Position numbers and translations under genes: made by a program. The notes beneath the pieces are model-generated. The model saw nothing but the letters and a program-made list of their open reading frames with translations. It was not told where the DNA came from and searched no databases. From positions 41,805-105,804 of the forward strand of contig UCJH01000018.1 in assembly GCA_900472785.1 (NCBI GenBank): a stretch of 64,000 bases of DNA, written 5' to 3'. Shown piece after piece: positions 18,888-27,747 of the stretch (position 1 is the first letter of the stretch; every line of letters starts with the position of its first letter). The DNA is from Hyphomicrobiales bacterium (GTDB taxonomy: Bacteria > Pseudomonadota > Alphaproteobacteria > Rhizobiales > Rhizobiaceae).

Positions 18888-21188
18888 TCAGCGATCGAGC
18901 AGCTGTTCGACCACGGCGGTCAGCGTTTTGGGATCGGCAGGCTTCGGCAACACCGAATCGGCGCCCGCGTCCAGAAGCTGGCGACGGATGTCGGGCCTCG
19001 TATCCGATGTGACCACGACGATCGGCACGGCCTTGCCGCCGGACTTACGCTCCTCACCGCGGATGCGGCGGATTATCGAGAAGGCATCGCCGCCGGGCAT
19101 GTTGAGATCGGTGATGATCAGTTCCGGGTTGACGCGTGTGCTGGCGGGTGCATCGTAAAGCGCCATTCCGAGCGCACCGAAATCGCCGACGACGCGGACG
19201 TTATGGCCTGCCTTTTCCAGCACCGAGCGCACGAGAAGGGCATTGATCGGGTCGTCCTCTGCCAGAAGCACGCCACAGGCCAATGCCGTGTCGGCGTGAA
19301 CCGGGACGTCCCGCAGCATCGGCCGGTTGTCATTGATGGCGTCACGCACTTCCATTCCCTTCATGCGTCCCTTCAGGACCTCGACGAGCGATTTCTCCCG
19401 CAATGGCCGTATCAGCCACGCGTCGTAGCCATCCATCTGGTTGATGGGGCGACCGTTTCTCTCCTCGGGATTGACGAGATAGGTCTTGCGCAGTTGCATT
19501 TCCTCCAGCTGCGGCAGGGCTGACAGCAGCCGGAGGAAATGGGCGGCATGCCGGTGATCGACGATGATATCGGTGAGCGGGCTGACGCCGCTGATCGCCC
19601 GGATCGCGAAGGCCTGCGCCTCTTCGACGCTTGTGACGCAGCAGCAATGCCCGCCCAGCGTCGTAATCGTCGCCTCCAGCGCCTGGGACGCGGGGCCGGC
19701 GGGGGCCATGACGAGAACCCGCGATTCGGCGAGAATACCGCGGCGGATGCGCGGCGCGGCGCTCAGGTCTCCGCCCAAGGCTGAAAAACTGATCTCGAAC
19801 CGGCTGCCTTTGCCCGGAGTGCTGGACAGGGCGAGTTTTCCGCCGAACGCTTCCATGATCCGGCGCGAGATCGCCAGCCCAAGCCCGGTACCCGCGGAAC
19901 GCTGCTGCGCACCGCCTGCCTGCTCGAATTCATCGAACACGCGTGCCTGCTCCTCGATGGTCATGCCGGGGCCGCTATCGTCGATCCGTATGACCACGCT
20001 CTCGCCCTCGATCGTCGCGTTCACGAGCACGCCGCCGGCATGGGTGAACTTGACGGCATTGCCGATCACGTTGAACAGAACCTGCCGCAACCGCGCCGGA
20101 TCGAACTCCAGGAGACCGGGGACCTCGGCGGAGACCGTCGCGCCGATCTCGATGCCCTTTTCATGGGCGCGGTGCGACAGCATCTCGACGACGCTCTCGA
20201 TCAGTTCGCGCAACGGTTCCTTCGTCGGCCGAAGCTGGAAACGGCCGGCTTCGATCGAGGAAAAATCGAGCAGATCGTCGACGAGCTGAACCAGGGCGTG
20301 ACCGGACTGGCGCATGCCCGCGAGGTAATTTTTCTGTTCGCTGGTCAGCCGTGTCTGGCTGATCAGGTGGCTCATGCCAAGGATGCCCGACAGAGGCGTG
20401 CGTATCTCATGGCTGACGGTCGAGAGAAGTCGCGACTTTGCCTGGCTTGCATTTTCCGCGCGGCGGCGCGCTTCGTCGCTTTCGCGGGCGATACGGCTTT
20501 CCTCGGTGATATCCCGGGCAATGCTGTGCAGCATGAACTGCCCGCTGGCCGGTTCGCGGGCAATGACATCGTGCCAGTCGAAAATCCGCAGGCCTTGCGC
20601 CGTCGGAATGCGAACCCGAAAATGACGGGGCGCCGTTTCCGGCTCGAAATTCAGCCCGATTTCCTCGCAGGTCATGCCCTCGGGCTTTCCGATTCCCGCC
20701 AGCTGCCGGAAAACGCCATTGGCCTGAACGATCCTGCCGCCCGGTTCACGCACAATGGCGATATCGCCGAGCGCGTCATGGATGGTGGACAGCAGCTGCG
20801 ATGTCTCGCTGCGCTCCCATTGCCGATCCACGGCCTTTTCCGCAGCAACCCGATGAGCAGCTTTGGGCTTGCGCGAGGCGCGGTGCCAATCCCTGAGCAA
20901 CAGGGCAGCGCCCGTGACACCACCGACAGCGAGACAGCCCGAAAGGAAATAGAGACCGGCATCCATGCCTGTCCCGAAGACAGCAGCCGAACAAAGAAGC
21001 CCCGCGCCCGCCAACGCCGGCCGCAGGGCGGGGTATCGCTCCTCGCGAACCTCGATGTCATCTTCCGGCTCCAGCGAATGGAGATCGTAGTCGGCATCCG
21101 GGACGGCGTTGCGCCCAAGCGTTCTGGCCGGCGCACGAACGCTGAACTCCGTATTGATCCGCTGCTGCAATTTGGACAGTTCGCTCAT
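18888..21188 (-). CDS. Membrane-anchored PAS hybrid histidine kinase with C-terminal receiver
   Basis: 766 residues. Two hydrophobic helices near 57-72 and 76-98, a PAS domain near 130-230, HisKA with STVSHEIRTPLSGILG (His260), HATPase_c (DDSGPGMTIEEQARVFDEFEQ; GTGLGLAISRRIMEAFGG), a poorly conserved receiver-like linker, then a receiver near the C-terminus with phosphoacceptor Asp in LIITDLNMPGGDAF. No response regulator gene adjoins it, so phosphotransfer probably goes to a distant partner. The gene is conserved between olsB and lspA in rhizobia; its signal is not known to me. Confidence 0.88.
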   Translation of the reverse strand: MSELSKLQQRINTEFSVRAPARTLGRNAVPDADYDLHSLEPEDDIEVREERYPALRPALAGAGLLCSAAVFGTGMDAGLYFLSGCLAVGGVTGAALLLRDWHRASRKPKAAHRVAAEKAVDRQWERSETSQLLSTIHDALGDIAIVREPGGRIVQANGVFRQLAGIGKPEGMTCEEIGLNFEPETAPRHFRVRIPTAQGLRIFDWHDVIAREPASGQFMLHSIARDITEESRIARESDEARRRAENASQAKSRLLSTVSHEIRTPLSGILGMSHLISQTRLTSEQKNYLAGMRQSGHALVQLVDDLLDFSSIEAGRFQLRPTKEPLRELIESVVEMLSHRAHEKGIEIGATVSAEVPGLLEFDPARLRQVLFNVIGNAVKFTHAGGVLVNATIEGESVVIRIDDSGPGMTIEEQARVFDEFEQAGGAQQRSAGTGLGLAISRRIMEAFGGKLALSSTPGKGSRFEISFSALGGDLSAAPRIRRGILAESRVLVMAPAGPASQALEATITTLGGHCCCVTSVEEAQAFAIRAISGVSPLTDIIVDHRHAAHFLRLLSALPQLEEMQLRKTYLVNPEERNGRPINQMDGYDAWLIRPLREKSLVEVLKGRMKGMEVRDAINDNRPMLRDVPVHADTALACGVLLAEDDPINALLVRSVLEKAGHNVRVVGDFGALGMALYDAPASTRVNPELIITDLNMPGGDAFSIIRRIRGEERKSGGKAVPIVVVTSDTRPDIRRQLLDAGADSVLPKPADPKTLTAVVEQLLDR

Positions 21189-21244
21189 GCCGGAACGCTT
21201 AGCACGACAAGCGTTCCGAATGTTTTCAAGCGGTCCGTAAAATT

Positions 21245-21736
21245 TTACCGGTCGCGTTTTTTCATGTGCAGGAGCTCATCCAGAATGATCGATGCCGCGC
21301 CGAGGCTGATGAAACTGTCGGCGAGATTGAAGACCGCGAACGACCACGTCTCAAGATGGAAAAGGACGTAGTCGATGACATAGCCGAACAGCACCCCGTC
21401 GATCAGGTTGCCGATGGCGCCGGCGATGATCATCGCATAACCGAGATGCGCAAAGGAACGGTCGGGCGGCGTCTTTCGCCAGAGCCAGAGCACAAAGACA
21501 ACGACGACGATCCGCAGACCGATGATCGCCCAGCGCTCCGAGCCCGAGAACAGCGAGAAGGCGACGCCGTAATTGTAGATCCGGTGCAAAGCCAGGAACG
21601 GCAGCAGCGCCACATCCTCGCCATAGGGCAGCCAGGTCTCGACGGCAACCTTGATTGCCTGATCGAGCAGAACAGCAACAAGAATGAAAAGCACGATCGG
21701 CACTGGCCGGGAAAAAAGCGCTGTCCGCTGCGTCAT
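21245..21736 (-). CDS. lspA: Lipoprotein signal peptidase
   Basis: Inner-membrane aspartic protease that cleaves prolipoproteins before the lipidated cysteine. 163 residues with four hydrophobic helices. Catalytic regions are seen as [16 protein letters not shown] and [11 protein letters not shown], each supplying an Asp. The ATG at 21736 overlaps the stop of the preceding TrmH-family gene by four bases, so the two are coupled. Length and motifs match LspA closely. Confidence 0.95.
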   Translation of the reverse strand: MTQRTALFSRPVPIVLFILVAVLLDQAIKVAVETWLPYGEDVALLPFLALHRIYNYGVAFSLFSGSERWAIIGLRIVVVVFVLWLWRKTPPDRSFAHLGYAMIIAGAIGNLIDGVLFGYVIDYVLFHLETWSFAVFNLADSFISLGAASIILDELLHMKKRDR

Positions 21737-22593
21737 GCCTTGCCATCCAGGGTCAGCAGGTGACGGCGCGCCTCGAACAGCATGATGCCGGTCGCAATCG
21801 CTAGGTTGAGCGAATCGGCGCGGCCCTGTTGCGGAATGCGCGCAAGTGCGGTCGCCTCCTTGGCCAGTTCGTCCGGCAGGCCGGCCTGCTCGTTGCCCAT
21901 GAGGATCACCACCGGTTTCCTGCGGTAGTCGATCGTGCGGTAATCAACGGCGCCGGCGAGATGCGTGGCAACGACCTGAACGCCGGCCGCCTTCTGCCAT
22001 TTGATGAAATCGGCAACGCCTGCCCGGATCACCGGCATGGCGAAGACCGAACCCATGGTCGCGCGCACGGTTTCGAGCGAAAACGGATCGGTGGTCTCGC
22101 CGATCAGGATCACCCCGGAAGCACCGGCGGCGTCGGCCGTGCGGATGATCGTGCCGAGATTGCCCGGATCGCGGACGCGGTCGAGCGCCACATAGGTTTC
22201 GCCGAGCGCCGGCGTCACGTCCCTCAAATGCGTATAGCGCTGCTCGAAGACGCCGACCACCATCTGCGGATTGTCGCGTCGGGTGATGGCCGAAAGGACC
22301 TTTTCGCTGACTTCGAGCACCAGGCCGCCCGTGGCCACCGTCTTCAGGGCCACCTGCTCGACCTGCGGCTTGCCCTTGGCAGCCTTGGCATAGACCAACG
22401 TCCTGATGGTCCAGCCGAGTTCCAGCGCGTCGATGACGAGTTTCAGCCCCTCTGCCAGGAAGGAACGGGTCTCGTCGCGCTCCTTCTTCTGCGAAAGCGC
22501 CTTGATGTCCTTGATGATCGGGTTGGTGAGGCTTGTGACCTCCTTGACCTGGCCGACCCGACGCGGACCGGGATCACGATTGTCATGGCTCAT
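21733..22593 (-). CDS. TrmH/SpoU-family RNA 2'-O-methyltransferase
   Basis: 286 residues. An N-terminal substrate-binding domain ([21 protein letters not shown], then [15 protein letters not shown]) precedes a SPOUT knot domain with [42 protein letters not shown] and [15 protein letters not shown], the three TrmH motifs. It methylates a ribose in rRNA or tRNA, site unknown. The ATG at 22593 overlaps the stop of the upstream methyltransferase gene as ATGA, which decides the start over the long upstream open frame. Confidence 0.9.
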   Translation of the reverse strand: MSHDNRDPGPRRVGQVKEVTSLTNPIIKDIKALSQKKERDETRSFLAEGLKLVIDALELGWTIRTLVYAKAAKGKPQVEQVALKTVATGGLVLEVSEKVLSAITRRDNPQMVVGVFEQRYTHLRDVTPALGETYVALDRVRDPGNLGTIIRTADAAGASGVILIGETTDPFSLETVRATMGSVFAMPVIRAGVADFIKWQKAAGVQVVATHLAGAVDYRTIDYRRKPVVILMGNEQAGLPDELAKEATALARIPQQGRADSLNLAIATGIMLFEARRHLLTLDGKA

Positions 22594-23738
22594 TTCGGTA
22601 CCCATCGACTGAAAAGGGAGGTGGACAGCGCGCGGGCCGGCTCCTTGCCGGTAAGCCCGCCCTCGCGCAGGATGAGTTCGCCCGATTCCACCGCACCGCC
22701 GCGACCACGCATGGTCTCGCGCATCAATTCGTGAATGGAATAGAAGCTCGCGCGGATCGAATAGGCCGTCAGCACCAGGCCGCGCGCATCCTGCGAGAGA
22801 ATTTCCCGGCAGATGTCGAGCATCAGCGCCAGATGTTCGAACAGGTGCCAGACCTCGCCATTCGGGCCGCGCCCGAATTTCGGCGGATCGGTCAGGATGA
22901 TGTCGTAGCGGCTCCCGCGGCGCTCCTCGCGCTGGATGAACTTCATCGCATCCTCGCAGATCCAGCGGATCGGCAGCTTTTCGCCGCGCCCGAGCGCCTG
23001 GTTCTCGCGCGCCCAGCCGATCGCTTTCTTCGAAGCATCGACATGCGTGACCTCGGCGCCGGCCCTTGCCGCGATCAGCGAGGCAACGCCGGTATAGCCA
23101 AACAGGTTCAGCACCTTGAGCGGCCGGCCGGCGGTTTCGATCTTTTCCTTCATCCAGCTCCAGTGCGCCAGCTGCTCTGGAAAAACGCCGACATGGCGGA
23201 ACGCGGTAAACCGTCCGAAGAAATCGGCATCGAGGATCTGCATCGGCCATGTTTCGCCGAGCATGTCCTTGGGAAACCGCCACCGGCCCATGCCGTCCTC
23301 GTCGGTATCGCCGGTGAAGACGGCGTCGGCATTCTCCCAGACATGGACAGGCAGCGCCTTTGGCCAGAGCGCCTGCGCCTCCGGCCGGACGATGCGGTAG
23401 GAGCCGTACTGCTCGAGCTTCAAACCGTCGCCACTGTCGATCAGGTGATAGTCGCGCGCGCCGGTGGTTTCCAGGATGACCGGAATGCGCTCCGCCGGTT
23501 TTTCACCCGTTCGTATCCGCACGGCTGCCGCCGGCGCCGTAGCCTCCGCCGATGCGGCAGGCCAGGCCTCGGCCTTCTCGGCCCGCGCGGCAGGTGTGGG
23601 CCGCGAGCTGCTCGGCCTTGGCGCCTGTTGTACTCCCGAAGGCCTGCCTTTCGGCCCGGCCGTCGGGCGGCCCTGTCCATTGCGCGATGCCGCGACCGGT
23701 GTGCCCTTGCCCTTCGGCCGTCGATCTTTGTCTTTCAC
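22590..23738 (-). CDS. Class I SAM-dependent methyltransferase (RlmI/RlmK-like) with disordered N-terminal tail
   Basis: Likely 23S rRNA cytosine-C5 type methyltransferase. The SAM site is LNLFGYTGVASLIAARAGAEVTHVDAS and the catalytic-type motif is IILTDPPKFGRG; these match the COG1092 group. The first ~80 residues are rich in Lys, Arg, Pro, Ala and Gly and look unstructured. I chose GTG 23738 because AGGA lies nine bases before it; a TTG at 23798 would add 20 residues. The usual PUA domain at the N-terminus of RlmI is not recognisable, so the substrate is uncertain. Confidence 0.85.
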   Translation of the reverse strand: MKDKDRRPKGKGTPVAASRNGQGRPTAGPKGRPSGVQQAPRPSSSRPTPAARAEKAEAWPAASAEATAPAAAVRIRTGEKPAERIPVILETTGARDYHLIDSGDGLKLEQYGSYRIVRPEAQALWPKALPVHVWENADAVFTGDTDEDGMGRWRFPKDMLGETWPMQILDADFFGRFTAFRHVGVFPEQLAHWSWMKEKIETAGRPLKVLNLFGYTGVASLIAARAGAEVTHVDASKKAIGWARENQALGRGEKLPIRWICEDAMKFIQREERRGSRYDIILTDPPKFGRGPNGEVWHLFEHLALMLDICREILSQDARGLVLTAYSIRASFYSIHELMRETMRGRGGAVESGELILREGGLTGKEPARALSTSLFSRWVPK

Positions 23739-23851
23739 GGGTTTATCCTGGGTGCCGTCAATCAGGCCTGCAAATAGCACCGCTCTTTCTCTTGGCAAAG
23801 CTGTTTCCTATCTGAGATGGATCGCACCGAAGAAGACGGGGAGAGGAATGC

Positions 23852-24310
23852 ATGGATATCAGCGGCGAGGAACGGATTGCAGCCCCTCGTAACGTCGTGT
23901 GGGCGGCGCTGAACGACCCGGAAATCCTCAAGCAATGCATCCCTAGCTTCCAGTCTCTGGAGCGGAGATCTCCGAGCGAACTGTCTGCGACGGTCAGGAT
24001 CCGGATCGGTCCGTTTTCCACCGTCTTCGCCGGGGAGATCGTCCTGTCCAACATCCATGCGCCGGACAGCTACACGATCTCGGGCGAAGGCAAGGGAGGC
24101 ATTGCGGGTTTTGCCAAGGGCAGCGCGGATGTCACGCTGGTCGAGGATGGGCCGGAGACCCTGCTGCGCTATGAGGCGAAGGCGGAGATCGGCGGCAGGC
24201 TGGCGCAACTCGGATCAAAACTGATCGGCTCCACATCGAGGAGGCTGGCCCGGCAGTTCTTTGCGGATTTCAACACCGTCGTCAGCGGGAAGGCAGCCGG
24301 CGCCGTCTGA
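23852..24310 (+). CDS. CoxG-like carbon monoxide dehydrogenase subunit G family (SRPBCC) protein
   Basis: 152 residues of the SRPBCC fold, beginning MDISGEERIAAPRNVVWAALNDPEILKQCIPSFQSL, with GGIAGFAKGSADVTL and LGSKLIGSTSRRLARQFFADF at the C-terminus, which is the CoxG signature. In CO-oxidisers CoxG helps anchor the CO dehydrogenase to the membrane. No cox structural gene is in this window, so this is probably a stand-alone paralogue of unknown role. It is divergent from the RNA methyltransferase gene and convergent with lapA. Confidence 0.85.
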   Translation: MDISGEERIAAPRNVVWAALNDPEILKQCIPSFQSLERRSPSELSATVRIRIGPFSTVFAGEIVLSNIHAPDSYTISGEGKGGIAGFAKGSADVTLVEDGPETLLRYEAKAEIGGRLAQLGSKLIGSTSRRLARQFFADFNTVVSGKAAGAV

Positions 24311-24319
24311 AGCCTTCGT

Positions 24320-24667
24320 TTATTTGGATGCCGCCGGCAGCAACGTCTGGGATGCGATGGTTTCCGCGCGGGTGCGGTGCTTTTCGGCCTCCGCATGCCA
24401 TTTCACAGCCTCGGTCGCCTCGTTGCGGGCGCGCTTGCGGTATTTGCCCTGGCCGAACCAAGTCGCCAATGACCCGACGACGAGGCCGAAGATCACCGCG
24501 AGAAACAGGAACACGAAGAAGGGAGCCGACACGGAGAGAACGCTGTCTGCAGGCTGGAAGGGGTTGAGTGCCAGCGTCACCGTCTGCCGGTTTGCCACGG
24601 AGAGCACGATCAGGATGATGCCGACCGGAATGAGCACCACGATATTCAAAAGCTTTTTCATCATCAT
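24320..24667 (-). CDS. LapA-domain (DUF1049) inner-membrane protein
   Basis: 115 residues with two transmembrane helices (KLLNIVVLIPVGIILIVLSVAN; FFVFLFLAVIFGLVVGSLATW) and a charged cytoplasmic tail with coiled-coil character (RARNEATEAVKWHAEAEKHR). This is the lipopolysaccharide assembly protein A domain family; in E. coli LapA acts with LapB in LPS regulation. Here it lies 78 bases after ihfB, a common arrangement. Three ATG codons in a row (24667, 24664, 24661) leave the exact start open. Confidence 0.83.
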   Translation of the reverse strand: MMMKKLLNIVVLIPVGIILIVLSVANRQTVTLALNPFQPADSVLSVSAPFFVFLFLAVIFGLVVGSLATWFGQGKYRKRARNEATEAVKWHAEAEKHRTRAETIASQTLLPAASK

Positions 24668-24744
24668 TCCGTCTCCGTCATGCCTCGGTGTCCAGCCAGC
24701 CTAGAGCTTCCTTCGCTCGATACGGCCGGACAGGTCAGGACGCC

Positions 24745-25047
24745 TCATTCATCGTCTTCGTCGTCAGCGCCGGGATTGAGCCGCTCGCGCAATTCCTTGC
24801 CGGTCTTGAAGAACGGAACCCATTTTTCCTCGACGAACACGCTGTCGCCGGTGCGCGGATTGCGGCCGGAGCGCGACGGCCTGTTCTTGACGGAAAAGGC
24901 GCCGAAGCCGCGAAGCTCAACCCGGTTTCCTGCAGCCAGCGCATCGGTGATTTCGTCGAGAACCGCATTGACGATGTTTTCGACATCGCGGTGATAGAGA
25001 TGCGGATTGCGAGCCGCAACGATCTGCACCAATTCTGACTTGATCAC
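24745..25047 (-). CDS. ihfB: Integration host factor subunit beta
   Basis: 100-residue DNA-bending protein of the HU/IHF family. [37 protein letters not shown] is the dimerising helix pair; [29 protein letters not shown] is the DNA-inserting arm. Works with IhfA. It assists sigma-54 promoters, which is of interest since rpoN is nearby. The start is GTG at 25047 with GAGGGGGC upstream. An acidic tail DDEDDE closes the protein. Confidence 0.95.
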   Translation of the reverse strand: MIKSELVQIVAARNPHLYHRDVENIVNAVLDEITDALAAGNRVELRGFGAFSVKNRPSRSGRNPRTGDSVFVEEKWVPFFKTGKELRERLNPGADDEDDE

Positions 25048-25076
25048 TGCTGCCCCCTCGTCATTCTTGTTTGTTG

Positions 25077-25120
25077 TTGGAGCGCCGTGCGTTTGAACGA
25101 AGGCACAAAGGCCGCTCCAA
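25077..25120 (+). other. Stem-loop upstream of ihfB followed by T-tract on plus strand
   Basis: TTGGAGC (25077-25083) pairs with GCTCCAA (25114-25120), with an inner GTGC/GCAC pairing, followed by ATTTTTG. On the plus strand it looks like a terminator, but no plus-strand gene precedes it. On the minus strand it lies in the ihfB leader, so it may shape that leader. Confidence 0.4.
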
Positions 25121-25132
25121 ATTTTTGTATCT

Positions 25133-25180
25133 AGAGCATCTTTCCGGTTCCGGTAAATCCGCCAGAACGCGGGATGCTCT
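25133..25180. repeat. Short dispersed palindromic repeat (AGAGCATC type)
   Basis: AGAGCATC and GATGCTCT are perfect 8-base arms around a CCGGTTCCGG-containing centre. A related sequence beginning TTAGAGCAT occurs at 30632 in the rpoN-hpf gap. Sequences with this AGAGCAT-plus-TTTCGG-like core are frequent between genes in rhizobial genomes from general knowledge. Confidence 0.45.
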
Positions 25181-25279
25181 CATGCTTTATGCTCGGCGAC
25201 ATGGATGCGCCATCTCCCGGACAAATCTCTGGCCGCACGTCAAACCTCGAATACGGCTCGCGGCGGCCCTTTGTCTTTC

Positions 25280-26239
25280 TCAGTCGTTGCCAACCTGCCA
25301 AACGGAAACAAGACCGTCAAGAAACAACTTGTCCCGGCCCCATTTTTCAAGGCTGCCGAAGATCGGAAAAACCTCATATCCCAAGGATTTGGCCCAATCC
25401 GCCGCCATCGCGCCGAGGCCGAAAGGCAGCGACGACTTGGGCGCCTCCCATTCCAGAACGGGCAGATCTTTCGAGACCTTGCGCGTGGCGAAGAACGCGC
25501 GGATTTCATCGTCGCCGCCGAGCTGGTCGACGAGCTTGTCCCGTAGCGCCTGGCGGCCGGTATAGATGCGGCCATCGGAAAGCCTGAGGGCTTCGGGCCG
25601 CGGCAGCTTGCGCCGTTCGGCGACGATATCGACGAACCAGCTGTAGCTGTCGTCGATCATTGCCTGCATCACGGCCTTGGCATCGTCGCTCGCCGGGTGA
25701 AACGGCGACGGTTCGGCTTTCAGCGGCGCGGATTTGATCTCCTCGAGCGACACGCCGACCTTGTCCATCAGATCCTTGACCTGCGGATACTGGAAGATGA
25801 CGCCGATCGATCCGGTGATCGAGGTGTCGCCGGCCACGATCTGGTCGCCGGCCAGCGCGATCATGTAGCCGGCCGATGCCGCGAGCGTGCGCACGTCGGA
25901 AACCACCGGCTTCTTCGCGGAGACCTTGCGGAGTGCCTTGTAGATGACTTCGCCGCCGTAGGTCGTGCCGCCGGGCGACGTGATCGCCACGATCAGCCCC
26001 TTGACCGCATCGTTTTTGGCAATCTCGTCCAGCCGCGACAGAAGCTCTCTGTCATCCTGGATGATGCCGGAAATGGTGACGCGTGCGATATGCGCCTGCC
26101 CCAGGCCGCCGATGCTGCCGGACTTGGCGAACAGGAATGCGCCAAGCCCTGCAAGGGCGATCAGGCAGATGGCGACCAGGCGCCAGAAGCTCAGCTTGCG
26201 CCGAAGCTGCCGCCGGTCGGCGATTGCGAGTTGATCCAT
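25280..26239 (-). CDS. sppA: Signal peptide peptidase SppA (short type)
   Basis: Membrane-anchored serine protease that degrades cleaved signal peptides. 319 residues: one N-terminal helix (FWRLVAICLIALAGLGAFLFA), then a peptidase S49 domain with catalytic Ser in TLAASAGYMIALAGD and a Lys downstream, within the region SITGSIGVIFQYP to SAPLKAEPSPF. The short 36-kDa type, with one S49 domain, is usual outside enterobacteria. A downstream gap of about 100 bases separates it from the 25133 repeat. Confidence 0.92.
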   Translation of the reverse strand: MDQLAIADRRQLRRKLSFWRLVAICLIALAGLGAFLFAKSGSIGGLGQAHIARVTISGIIQDDRELLSRLDEIAKNDAVKGLIVAITSPGGTTYGGEVIYKALRKVSAKKPVVSDVRTLAASAGYMIALAGDQIVAGDTSITGSIGVIFQYPQVKDLMDKVGVSLEEIKSAPLKAEPSPFHPASDDAKAVMQAMIDDSYSWFVDIVAERRKLPRPEALRLSDGRIYTGRQALRDKLVDQLGGDDEIRAFFATRKVSKDLPVLEWEAPKSSLPFGLGAMAADWAKSLGYEVFPIFGSLEKWGRDKLFLDGLVSVWQVGND

Positions 26240-26488
26240 GGGTGACCTCTTTTTTTCCGGCCGGAATCGACAAGGGCAACCTCGTCGAACCGGCGCAACA
26301 GGCGGGAATCAATAGCCGTACCGGGCCGCCCTTGTAAGCCGCTTTCAAAGTTTTTTCCGTATCCATTGTCTGGCCTTAAAAAAATCTCCATATTCACCTT
26401 TGCCGACGCGCCCGTATGGAAGCACGCCCGACTGGAATGAGGGCTGCGCTGCGGATTGCCGTATCGTTCGAATGACAGGTCTTTTCGC

Positions 26489-27157
26489 ATGCTCAACGAA
26501 GCGCATTACCCCGGAGCGTTGCCGCATTCCGGGCGGGGTCCCGCGGATGCCTATGATAAGGCGACGCGGCATTCGCGGCGCGTGAAGCGGCTGAAGATCA
26601 TCCTTCCCATAATCGCTTTCGTCATCGCGGCGATGTTCGTCGTGGTCTCGGTCATCCGCGCCTATCTGCCAGACGAACTTCAGATCGAGAACGCCACCAT
26701 CGAAAACGGCAAGATCGTCATGCAGAACCCGGCGATTTCCGGGCGCAACAAGCAAGGCATCAGCTATTCGATGAAGGCCGAACGCGCGCTGCAGGATATC
26801 GCCAATCCCGACATCATCACGCTGAAGAAAATCCATGCGGAAATGCCGGTGAACGACACTTTGGTCGCCACCGTCGACGCGGCGAGCGGCATTTACGACC
26901 GTGGCGGCAACACGCTCGATATGGACGAACCTTTCACCATCACCATGAACAATGGCGTCAATGCCGACTTCCGCTCCGCCTATCTCGACATCAATGCCGG
27001 CGAGATGGAATCGAAACAGCCGATCGCAATCAGCATCAATGGCGGTTCCATTGTTGCACAGCGGCTGAGAATGACGGATAAGGGACGGATTGTGACTTTT
27101 GAGGGCATGGTCCGGGTCAATATAGAACCCAGCGCCATCCGAAAAAACCAGAACTAG
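26489..27157 (+). CDS. lptC: LPS export ABC transporter periplasmic protein LptC
   Basis: Bitopic inner-membrane protein that passes LPS from the LptB2FG transporter to LptA. 222 residues: one N-terminal helix (LKIILPIIAFVIAAMFVVVSVI) and a periplasmic beta-jellyroll domain (ELQIENATIENGKIVMQNPAISG onward). The ATG at 26489 follows AGGT at -12; an extended frame to 26456 adds a non-conserved stretch. First gene of lptC-lptA-lptB-rpoN-hpf-ptsN, all on the plus strand. Confidence 0.92.
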   Translation: MLNEAHYPGALPHSGRGPADAYDKATRHSRRVKRLKIILPIIAFVIAAMFVVVSVIRAYLPDELQIENATIENGKIVMQNPAISGRNKQGISYSMKAERALQDIANPDIITLKKIHAEMPVNDTLVATVDAASGIYDRGGNTLDMDEPFTITMNNGVNADFRSAYLDINAGEMESKQPIAISINGGSIVAQRLRMTDKGRIVTFEGMVRVNIEPSAIRKNQN

Positions 27158-27174
27158 AACCCGGTGCATCATCC

Positions 27175-27735
27175 ATGTCAGCCAATTCAACGTCCTATTT
27201 GTTGCTTGCAAAAACAATTGCCGTTTCAGCCGCGCTTGCCGCAATCCTTGCCTCCCCCGCCGTTGCTCAGTCGACATCGAGCAAAATGAAGGGGCTGGAG
27301 CTTTCGAACGACCAGCCGATCCAGATCGAAAGCGACAAGCTGGAGATCAAGGATGCGGAAAGCATGGCCATGTTCACCGGCAATGTGAAGGTCGTACAGG
27401 GCACGACGACGCTCCAGGCCGGCAGCATGGTCGTCTACTACAAGAAGGGCGGCGGCTCGATCCAGGGCGGCAACGCCGATATCGACCGCATCGAGGTCAA
27501 CAACAAGGTGTTCCTGCAATCGGGAACGCAGCAGGCGACCGCCGATAGCGGCTCGTTCAACATGACGCAGCAGACGCTCGTCCTGAAGGGCAAGGAAGTG
27601 GTTCTGTCGGAGGGCAAGAACGTCTTCACCGGCTGCCAGCTGAATGTCCAGATGAACACCGGAGAAGCGCAGCTGCAGGCTTGCGGCGGGCGGGTTAAAA
27701 TCCAGCTCGATCCGAAGTCCCAGAAGACGAATTGA
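27175..27735 (+). CDS. lptA: LPS transport periplasmic protein LptA (OstA-like)
   Basis: Periplasmic bridge protein carrying LPS from LptC to the outer-membrane LptDE. 186 residues: cleavable signal peptide ending near SPAVAQ, then an OstA-like beta-jellyroll (QPIQIESDKLEIKDAESMAMFTGNVKVVQG) that can stack into filaments. The C-terminus CGGRVKIQLDPKSQ is typical. It starts 17 bases after lptC, with lptB 12 bases further on. Confidence 0.93.
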   Translation: MSANSTSYLLLAKTIAVSAALAAILASPAVAQSTSSKMKGLELSNDQPIQIESDKLEIKDAESMAMFTGNVKVVQGTTTLQAGSMVVYYKKGGGSIQGGNADIDRIEVNNKVFLQSGTQQATADSGSFNMTQQTLVLKGKEVVLSEGKNVFTGCQLNVQMNTGEAQLQACGGRVKIQLDPKSQKTN

Positions 27736-27747
27736 TGTAGTCGCGAC

